This document shows, in pieces, positions 1 through 5,279 of a DNA stretch of 8,977 bases. Made by a program: the position numbers and the translations under genes. The stretch's first letter is position 1. The number at the start of each line of letters is the position of its first letter. The notes beneath the pieces are model-generated. The model had not been told where the DNA came from, made no database searches, and saw only the letters and a list, made by a program, of their open reading frames with translations. The DNA comes from Chitinophaga pinensis (lineage in GTDB: Bacteria > Bacteroidota > Bacteroidia > SXHM01): NCBI GenBank assembly GCA_945889235.1, contig CAMDBK010000105.1, positions 1-8,977 of the forward strand, in the 5' to 3' direction.

Positions 1-1243
1 AGAAAAAAGAATAGAAGAGGAAAAGAAAGCAGCAGCCGTTGCAGCCGCGGCCGCAGCTGCAGAAGAAAAGCGAATTCTTGAAGAAAAGAAAGTAGAAGAA
101 GAAAAGAAAGCAGCAGCCGCTGCTGCTGCAGCCGCAATGGAACAGGAAAGACGATTGGTAGAAGAAAAAAGAATAGAAGAAGAGAAAAAAGCTGCTGCCA
201 TTGCTGCCGCTGCCAAAATGGAAGAAGAGAAACGTATTGCAGAAGAAAAGAGAATTGAAGATGAGAAAAAGGCTGCTCTTGCAGCTGCAGCAGCTGCCAA
301 AATGGAAGAGGAAAGGCGTGTTGCTGACGCAAAAAGAATAGAAGAAGAGAAAAAGGCAGCCGCTATTGCTGCTGCTGCTAAACTGGAAGAAGAGAAACGT
401 ATAGCCGAAGAAAAAAGATTAAAAGCTGAAGCTGATGCAAAATCTGCTGCCGCTGCTGCTGCTGCTAAACTGGAAGAAGAGAAACGTATAGCAGAAGAAA
501 AAAGATTAAAAGCTGAAGCCGATGCAAAATCTGCTGCCGCTGCCGCTGCTGCTAAACTGGAAGAAGAAAAACGCATAGCCGAAGAAAAAAGATTAAAAGC
601 CGAAGCGGATGCAAAAGCTGCTGCTGTTGCCGCAAAGCTTGCTGAAGAGCAGCGACTGAAAGCCGAAGCCGAAGCAAAAGCAAAAGCAGAGGAAGATGCT
701 GAAGCTGAGTTTCAACGCAAGGAAAATGAAAAGAGGTTGAAAGCTGAAGCTGACGCCAGAGCAAAAGCCGAGGCTGATGCAAAGGCAAAAGCAGATGCAG
801 AAATGCAGAAAAGAATGGACGAAGCTTTGCGACAGGGTGAAGAAAAACGTTTACGGGAAGAAGCTGAAGCCAAGGCCAGGGCAGCAGCAGCAGCTGAATA
901 TGCAAGGCAGCAGCAACAGGCAAATCTTTTAAGTGAAGAAGAAAGAAAGAAGCAGTTTCAAGATGCACAAAACAAATCAAAATCTACAAGCATGAGTGAA
1001 GCAGAACGCAGGGCGCAATTTCTTTCTGAATTAGCTAAATTATATAAAGAAGGACTTACTGAGGAAACCATAAAGGAAAAAGACTGTACCATCAAACGTT
1101 ACGTTATGAACCGCTCAGGAAATATTACACTCTTTGAAAAGAAAACCTACGGCTGGGGTGGAATATTTTATTTCAAGAATGGTGATATTTCTGTAACGCA
1201 GTCAATTTATGAAACAGAGATTTTGAAATTTCTGAAGCCATAA
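1..1243 (+). CDS. Ala/Glu/Lys-rich long-helix repeat protein with conserved C-terminal domain (5' partial)
   Basis: The reading frame is open from base 2, so the gene starts left of the window; the ATG at 137 lies inside the repeats and is not a credible start. 413 residues are visible. About 300 of them are charged EEEKR/AEEKR blocks alternating with polyalanine runs, with almost no Pro or Gly, which predicts a very long helix (single alpha-helix or coiled coil, TolA-like in composition only). The last 80 or so residues are different: an amphipathic FLSELAKLYKEGLTEE segment, then a beta-rich part containing KKTYGWGGIFYFKNG and ending ILKFLKP. I recall similar WGGxxYFKNG tails at the ends of Bacteroidota envelope proteins, but no function is established from the sequence. 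The helix may act as a spacer between an unseen N-terminal domain and this tail (inference). The rhomboid gene follows after 9 bases, suggesting co-transcription. Frame and stop are certain; function is unknown. Confidence 0.85.
   Translation, partial: EKRIEEEKKAAAVAAAAAAAEEKRILEEKKVEEEKKAAAAAAAAAMEQERRLVEEKRIEEEKKAAAIAAAAKMEEEKRIAEEKRIEDEKKAALAAAAAAKMEEERRVADAKRIEEEKKAAAIAAAAKLEEEKRIAEEKRLKAEADAKSAAAAAAAKLEEEKRIAEEKRLKAEADAKSAAAAAAAKLEEEKRIAEEKRLKAEADAKAAAVAAKLAEEQRLKAEAEAKAKAEEDAEAEFQRKENEKRLKAEADARAKAEADAKAKADAEMQKRMDEALRQGEEKRLREEAEAKARAAAAAEYARQQQQANLLSEEERKKQFQDAQNKSKSTSMSEAERRAQFLSELAKLYKEGLTEETIKEKDCTIKRYVMNRSGNITLFEKKTYGWGGIFYFKNGDISVTQSIYETEILKFLKP
380..634 (+). repeat. 87-bp tandem coding repeats (29 residues per unit)
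   Basis: Three direct repeats lie in frame: 380-466, 467-553 and a shortened third unit, 554-634. Each unit encodes KLEEEKRIAEEKRLKAEADAK followed by an alanine run. Units 1 and 2 differ at only three bases, all silent; the third is more diverged and ends VAA rather than polyalanine. Upstream, from base 2 to 379, are older, degenerate versions of 27-30 residues. Near-identity at silent sites points to recent duplication or gene conversion. Copy number may vary between strains, and short-read assembly could collapse units. Confidence 0.9.
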
Positions 1244-1252
1244 AATTTACAG

Positions 1253-1867
1253 ATGTCGTTCACGCTGCTTATTATTATTTTTACGTGTATCATCTCTATC
1301 ATGGCTTTCAGTAACCGTGAAATGATGTCGCGGTTTCAGTTGAATCCGTATTCAGTAATTCACCGTGGTGAGTGGTTTCGTGTGATAACCCACGGATTTT
1401 TACACGCAAATTACATGCATCTTTTTGTAAACATGTTTGTGCTTTTTATGTTTGGTGGTGCAGTGGAAGAATATTTCCGAGCCTACTTCCGCGAGAAAGC
1501 AATATTGTATTTAACGCTGATGTATTTCGGGGCTATCATAGTTTCGGTGCTTTCTACTTTACAGAAGCATAAAAATGATATGTGGTACAATGGAGTAGGG
1601 GCTTCGGGTGCCGTTTCTGCGGTTTTATTTTCAAGCGTGCTTTTTCAACCCCTGACTTCAATTTGTCTTTATGGAATTCTTTGTTTTCCGGGCTTTATTT
1701 GGGCAATAGTTTATCTGGTTTATTCCTATTACATGGGCAAAAAAAGTATGGACAATACTAATCATGATGCACATATTTACGGTGCATTATTTGGTATTGC
1801 ATTTTCATTGTTACTGCGCCCTTCAACCGGACTTGAGTTTGTTCAAAAAATCATGAGTTGGCTATGA
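1253..1867 (+). CDS. rhomboid family intramembrane serine protease
   Basis: A 204-residue polytopic membrane protein that should cleave transmembrane substrates within the bilayer. The rhomboid hallmarks are all present: HLFVN at 56-60 (the H-x-L-x-N of helix 2, matching GlpG His150 and Asn154), the GASG box at 116-119 with the predicted nucleophile Ser118, and DAHIYGALFG at 172-181 giving the catalytic His174. A WFRVITHGFLH stretch (41-51) precedes helix 2, as in other family members. About six hydrophobic segments are visible (near 1-19, 52-70, 84-102, 114-131, 136-158, 173-189), which is the minimal bacterial core without an extra helix or soluble domain. The ATG at 1253 gives the full first helix and lies 9 bases after the previous stop; no clear Shine-Dalgarno is seen. 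The stop overlaps the gmhB start. The substrate is unknown. The upstream repeat protein is a neighbour, but nothing shows that it is cleaved. Confidence 0.93.
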   Translation: MSFTLLIIIFTCIISIMAFSNREMMSRFQLNPYSVIHRGEWFRVITHGFLHANYMHLFVNMFVLFMFGGAVEEYFRAYFREKAILYLTLMYFGAIIVSVLSTLQKHKNDMWYNGVGASGAVSAVLFSSVLFQPLTSICLYGILCFPGFIWAIVYLVYSYYMGKKSMDNTNHDAHIYGALFGIAFSLLLRPSTGLEFVQKIMSWL

Positions 1868-2334
1868 AGAAAGCTGCCTTCCTTGACCGTGATGGAGTTA
1901 TAAATGTTGATGTTTTGGATTATACTTCCAGGGTTGAAAATTTTGAGTTTCTCCCCGGAGTTTTTGATGGTCTGAAATCATTACAGAAAAAAGGATTTTT
2001 ACTGATTGTTATTACCAATCAGGGAGGCATTGCAAAAGGTTTATACACTGAGGAAGATGTTGACACATTGCATCAGTGGATGTGTAATCAGTTAGAACAA
2101 AATGGAATTCACATCACTGAAATTTATTTCTGTCCTCACCACGATGTTTCAGGCAAATGTCTTTGCCGCAAACCCGGCTCGTTGATGTTTGAGAAAGCAA
2201 TGGCGCGTTTTGATATTGATATGAAGCAAAGTTTTTTTATGGGCGATAAGGAAACCGATGTGCAGGCTGCAATTGCTGCGGGTGTAAGGCCTGTGAAAGT
2301 GGTAGTGAATTCTACGTTTTCAGTTCCTGTTTAA
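1864..2334 (+). CDS. gmhB: D-glycero-D-manno-heptose-1,7-bisphosphate 7-phosphatase (HAD family)
   Basis: A 156-residue soluble HAD phosphatase. Motif I is FLDRDGVIN (nucleophile Asp8, acid/base Asp10), motif II is ITNQGG (Thr51), and motif IV is FMGDKETDV (Asp128, Asp132). The GmhB/HisB zinc site is present as CPHH (Cys90, His92) plus CLCRKPG (Cys99, Cys101), with Lys103 as the motif III lysine. GmhB removes the C7 phosphate of heptose bisphosphate on the way to nucleotide-activated heptose for LPS core or other surface glycans. The histidinol-phosphatase domain of HisB shares these motifs, but no histidine genes are nearby and length fits GmhB. The ATG at 1864 forms an ATGA overlap with the rhomboid stop, suggesting translational coupling; a TTG two codons upstream is a less likely start. 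The 3' end overlaps the convergent dehydratase gene by 23 bases. Confidence 0.9.
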   Translation: MKKAAFLDRDGVINVDVLDYTSRVENFEFLPGVFDGLKSLQKKGFLLIVITNQGGIAKGLYTEEDVDTLHQWMCNQLEQNGIHITEIYFCPHHDVSGKCLCRKPGSLMFEKAMARFDIDMKQSFFMGDKETDVQAAIAAGVRPVKVVVNSTFSVPV

Positions 2335-4213
2335 TTATTTTATCCAACTCCTCAAACTCTGAGTTATTGCTGATAAACTCAGGAACCATTTCTTTCATTT
2401 TTGTAACAATCCGTTTGTTGTCCTGCGTTTCCATAAGCTGAATTAGCTCATTGATGTCTTTTAAAACCTGAATGTATTCATACTCTTTTACTTTGCCGAT
2501 AAGGATTTGCGGATGATGTGTAGGCAAAGTATTCTCTTCATTATTCAGCAGTTCTTCATACAGTTTTTCACCGGGGCGAAGACCGGTGTAAATAATTTTT
2601 ATGTCTTTGTCTATGGTGAGCTTATACAACTGAATCATCTTACGGGCAAGGTCGGCTATCTTTACTGATTTGCCCATATCGAAGACAAGTATTTCACCGC
2701 TTTTGCCCATGGCGCTTGCTTCCAGCACCAATTGAACAGCTTCGGGTATTGTCATAAAATAACGGGTAATATCAGGATGAGTGACAGTTACCGGGCCACC
2801 GCTTTCAATTTGTTTTTTAAAGAAAGGAATTACTGAGCCATTGGAGCCAAGTACATTTCCGAAACGCGTTGTTACAAAAAGTGTTTTTGACCCCTCACCC
2901 TGCGCAAGACTTCTTGTATAAATTTCAGCAATGCGTTTTGATGCGCCCATTACGTTTGTTGGGTTTACAGCTTTATCGGTTGAAATCATTACAAACTCAT
3001 GTACTCCGTATTTTACGGCAAGGTCGGCAGCTATTTTTGTTCCCTGTATATTTACTGAAACCGCTTCAGCAGGATTTTTTTCCATCATGGGAACATGCTT
3101 ATAGGCAGCGGCATGAAACACCATATCAATTTTAAAAGTTCTGAAAATCTTCTCCATGCGTTGCTGTTCACGCACATCGCATAAAATCACTTCAAAGTTT
3201 TCGAGTTTCAGTTTTTCTTTCAGTTCAACTTCCAGTTCATACAAAGGTGATTCAGCATTATCGAGCAGCAGCAATTGTTTAGGTGAGTAGCTGCTGATTT
3301 GCTTAGCCAACTCACTACCGATTGAGCCGGCAGCGCCTGTAACCAGCACTGTTTTATCTTTTATTTTTTTGCTGATGCTTTCGGCATTCAGGTTAATGGG
3401 TTCGCGGCCAAGAAGGTCGTCAATGTTGATGCCCTTCATCTGGCGGTAGCTTAGTTCACCGTTAATCCAGTCGCTTACGGGCGGCACGTTCAATATTTTT
3501 ATATCATGATTAAGACAGGCTTCAATAATTTCGCTCTTGCGTTTTGCCGAAAGATTTTGCGGTGAAAGAATAAGCCGCGCAATGCGGTTTTTATTCAGCA
3601 GTTCTGGAAGTTCAGATGAATGAAGAATGGTAACGCCTTCCAGGCGTGTGTTTACTTTCTTGCGGTCGTCATCAAGGAATGCCATAACACGGTAACGGGT
3701 TCCTGCATCGCGGTCGAGGGTGCGCTTTGTTATTATTCCCGATTCGCCTGCACCGAAAATAACAACGTTTACTTTTGTTTTTGATTTGTTACTTAGCCAG
3801 AAATAAAATGTTTTTGCGCCCAGCCTAACTCCTGTAAGAGCAATACTAAGCACAAAAAAGTCAATCATAATTACCGAGGTAGGGATGATGAATTTTTTGG
3901 TGATGAAGAACAATGAAAACCAGTTGGCGATGTAAAAGAAAATACTTCCGGCAAGGGCAACGGTGAAAATGCGGGCGGCATCACTGGCACTGGTGTAGCG
4001 GATTACCCCTGCATAAATTTTACCTATTGCAAAGCTTAGAGCCCGCACTGCCAGTGCAAAAGGGAATACATAAATAAAGGCTGCAACCTCGCGGTTTGGG
4101 ATGTGGAAATTAAAACGTAGCGTATAGGCAAAATACAACGAGACCGCGCTGTAAAACAGGTCGGTGAAGAAAATAATCCAGCGCGGAGTAGTGTTGTTAG
4201 GAAAAAAAATCAT
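2312..4213 (-). CDS. membrane-anchored nucleotide-sugar 4,6-dehydratase (FlaA1/CapD/WbpM/PglF type)
   Basis: A 633-residue inner-membrane enzyme. About four transmembrane helices occupy residues 11-135. A first Rossmann-like CoA-binding-type domain has GAGESG at 154-159, and the catalytic extended-SDR domain starts at VTGAAGSIGSELA (291-303). Diagnostic motifs are FHAAAYKHVPMMEKNP (366-381), STDKAVNPTNVMGASKR (411-427) and LRPGEKLYEE (545-554). Met422 stands where a classical SDR has Tyr in YxxxK, followed by Lys426, as in the large WbpM/PglF-type enzymes, which dehydrate UDP-GlcNAc to the 4-keto-6-deoxy sugar. Such products feed modified amino sugars for O-antigen, capsule or protein glycans. 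The exact substrate cannot be read from sequence, and no aminotransferase or glycosyltransferase lies in the window. The ATG at 4213 was chosen over a TTG three codons upstream, because ATG is preferred and a -7-like element overlaps the TTG. The 3' end overlaps gmhB. Confidence 0.93.
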   Translation of the reverse strand: MIFFPNNTTPRWIIFFTDLFYSAVSLYFAYTLRFNFHIPNREVAAFIYVFPFALAVRALSFAIGKIYAGVIRYTSASDAARIFTVALAGSIFFYIANWFSLFFITKKFIIPTSVIMIDFFVLSIALTGVRLGAKTFYFWLSNKSKTKVNVVIFGAGESGIITKRTLDRDAGTRYRVMAFLDDDRKKVNTRLEGVTILHSSELPELLNKNRIARLILSPQNLSAKRKSEIIEACLNHDIKILNVPPVSDWINGELSYRQMKGINIDDLLGREPINLNAESISKKIKDKTVLVTGAAGSIGSELAKQISSYSPKQLLLLDNAESPLYELEVELKEKLKLENFEVILCDVREQQRMEKIFRTFKIDMVFHAAAYKHVPMMEKNPAEAVSVNIQGTKIAADLAVKYGVHEFVMISTDKAVNPTNVMGASKRIAEIYTRSLAQGEGSKTLFVTTRFGNVLGSNGSVIPFFKKQIESGGPVTVTHPDITRYFMTIPEAVQLVLEASAMGKSGEILVFDMGKSVKIADLARKMIQLYKLTIDKDIKIIYTGLRPGEKLYEELLNNEENTLPTHHPQILIGKVKEYEYIQVLKDINELIQLMETQDNKRIVTKMKEMVPEFISNNSEFEELDKIIKQELKT

Positions 4214-4219
4214 TCGCGC

Positions 4220-4227
4220 CAAAGATA
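4220..4227 (-). promoter_or_regulatory. candidate -7 promoter element for the dehydratase gene
   Basis: Read on the minus strand this is TATCTTTG, an exact match to the Bacteroidota -7 consensus TAnnTTTG. It ends only 6 bases before the ATG at 4213, so transcription would begin at or next to the start codon (leaderless or nearly so). No good TTTG -33 element is seen at the expected distance; only a weak TTCT-like match is present. It may be a chance match. Confidence 0.3.
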
Positions 4228-4237
4228 GAAATTTGGG

Positions 4238-4272
4238 GTTATGCGTTAGAAGTTATGAGTTATGGGTTATTG
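4238..4272. repeat. heptanucleotide tandem repeat (GTTATGN-like, five units)
   Basis: Five consecutive 7-base units: GTTATGC, GTTAGAA, GTTATGA, GTTATGG, GTTATTG. The first four bases, GTTA, are kept in every unit. The array lies in the spacer between the divergent dehydratase and kinase genes, between their candidate promoters. Its role is unknown; it resembles the short tandemly repeated repetitive (STRR) arrays described in other bacterial genomes. A second array with the same period lies on the far side of the kinase gene. Confidence 0.75.
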
Positions 4273-4289
4273 TTAGTACTAGAATTAAT

Positions 4290-4297
4290 TACTTTCG
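4290..4297 (+). promoter_or_regulatory. candidate -7 promoter element for the sugar kinase gene
   Basis: TACTTTCG differs by one base from the Bacteroidota consensus TAnnTTTG and lies 18 bases before the ATG at 4316. A TTG at 4270-4272 sits 17 bases upstream as a possible, slightly close, -33 element. The predicted 5' leader is about 10-15 bases and shows no Shine-Dalgarno. Pattern match only. Confidence 0.4.
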
Positions 4298-4315
4298 CGG
4301 GCAAACCATTTACCT

Positions 4316-5155
4316 ATGATGCTTATTGCCGAAAGCGGCTCAACCAAAACCGACTGGAGAGCCGTTGATAATACAGGAAAGATTGAACAGTTTATTACTA
4401 AAGGTTTTAATCCTTTTCACCAGAAGAGCACAGACATTTCAGCTGAAATAAAACAAAACCTTTTGCCTTTACTGAAAACAGAGGTAAGTGAGGTTCATTT
4501 TTATGGTGCGGGTTGTTCAAGCGCAGTAATGTGTGCGGTGGTTGAAACAGGATTGAAAGAATGTTTCCCTGCTTCGCGTGTTTTTGTTGAACATGATTTA
4601 CTTGCAGCGGCTCGCGGGCTTTGCGGACACGAAAAGGGGATTGCCTGCATTATAGGAACCGGTTCTAATTCCTGTGTATTTGACGGAGTAAATATTACAG
4701 CAAACATTCCCGCACTCGGTTATATATTGGGTGATGAAGGCAGCGGAAGTTATATGGGTAAACGTTTTATTGCTGATTTTTTAATTGGCAAGCTGCCTGA
4801 TAAACTTGCAAAGGATTTCACTGATAAATATAATCTTGATAAAGATAAAATATTAGATGCTGTTTACCTGCAACCCATGCCCAACCGTTTTCTGGCTTCG
4901 TTTGGCAAATTTCTTTTTCAGCGTTTAGATGAACCGTATGTAATGAACCTGGTACGCCAATCCTTTGCTGATTTTTTTGACCGTTACATTTGCCGTTACC
5001 CCGATTATCAATCCATGCCTGTGCATTTTACCGGTTCTATTGCCTTTTATTTCAGCAAGATTTTAAATGATGTTGCCGATGAAAAGAAAGTGCGCGTAGG
5101 AAGAATTATTGAAACCCCTGCGGCTGCGCTGGTACTGTATCATATAGCCAAATAG
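4316..5155 (+). CDS. BadF/BadG/BcrA/BcrD-type ATPase, probable N-acetylglucosamine kinase
   Basis: A 279-residue cytoplasmic sugar kinase of the ASKHA (actin-like ATPase) fold. In order: phosphate-1 loop AESGSTKTDW (5-14), GAGCSS (64-69), EHDLLAAARG (92-101) with the likely catalytic-base Asp94, phosphate-2 loop IIGTGSNS (112-119), LGDEGSGSYMGK (138-149) typical of the BadF group, and an adenosine-site-like HFTGSIAF (237-244). The length matches single-domain Bacteroidota members usually annotated as N-acetylglucosamine kinase; the benzoyl-CoA reductase subunits that name the family are unlikely here, since no partner subunits or iron-sulphur cluster cysteines are seen. The enzyme would phosphorylate GlcNAc or a related amino sugar from cell-wall recycling or chitin breakdown. 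It is transcribed away from the dehydratase and appears monocistronic. A second ATG (4319) directly follows the first and could also serve as the start. Exact substrate is uncertain. Confidence 0.88.
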   Translation: MMLIAESGSTKTDWRAVDNTGKIEQFITKGFNPFHQKSTDISAEIKQNLLPLLKTEVSEVHFYGAGCSSAVMCAVVETGLKECFPASRVFVEHDLLAAARGLCGHEKGIACIIGTGSNSCVFDGVNITANIPALGYILGDEGSGSYMGKRFIADFLIGKLPDKLAKDFTDKYNLDKDKILDAVYLQPMPNRFLASFGKFLFQRLDEPYVMNLVRQSFADFFDRYICRYPDYQSMPVHFTGSIAFYFSKILNDVADEKKVRVGRIIETPAAALVLYHIAK

Positions 5156-5170
5156 GGAAGTAGGTAATAA

Positions 5171-5198
5171 TTGACAATTGACAATTGATAATTGGCAT
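5171..5198. repeat. heptanucleotide tandem repeat (TTGACAA-like, four units)
   Basis: Four consecutive 7-base units: TTGACAA, TTGACAA, TTGATAA, TTGGCAT. The first two are identical and the rest drift. Each junction makes the self-complementary hexamer CAATTG or a variant. The array sits 15 bases after the kinase stop, before the promoter region of the next gene, and no strong terminator is seen in this 124-bp spacer. It has the same period as the array at 4238-4272 but a different unit. Confidence 0.75.
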
Positions 5199-5221
5199 GA
5201 GTGTCTATTGGTTACCAATTA

Positions 5222-5251
5222 TTTCATGAGTAAATAAAAATAATATTTTTG
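5222..5251 (+). promoter_or_regulatory. candidate Bacteroidota-type promoter for the S74-chaperone protein
   Basis: TATTTTTG at 5244-5251 matches the -7 consensus TAnnTTTG exactly. TTTC at 5222-5225, 18 bases upstream, is one mismatch from the -33 element TTTG and close to the usual spacing of about 19. Transcription would start near 5255-5258, giving an A-rich leader of roughly 25 bases before the ATG at 5280. This is the best-formed promoter in the window, but it is a pattern match in AT-rich DNA. Confidence 0.5.
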
Positions 5252-5279
5252 TCAGCAATAAAAACTAAAACCTAATACA

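Noticed and set aside
380..634. CRISPR-like direct repeats
   Set aside because: The units are contiguous 87-bp coding repeats in frame with no unique spacers, so this is a protein repeat and not an array.
552..980. Minus-strand open frame of 142 codons opposite the helical repeat protein
   Set aside because: It is the complement of low-complexity GAA/AAA/GCN codons, giving a Leu/Gln/His-rich product with no domain; it exists because the repeats rarely create stops on the opposite strand.
1858..1863. TTG start giving two extra residues on the gmhB product
   Set aside because: The ATG at 1864 forms the usual ATGA coupling overlap and places the HAD motif I at the normal distance from the N-terminus.
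4214..4222. TTG start adding three residues to the dehydratase
   Set aside because: ATG at 4213 is the more usual codon, and the TTG is part of the candidate TATCTTTG element.
5207..5219. Short inverted repeat ATTGGT-T-ACCAAT as an operator or terminator
   Set aside because: Six-base AT-rich arms with a one-base centre are easily found by chance next to the AATTG repeats; there is no U tract and no known operator match.
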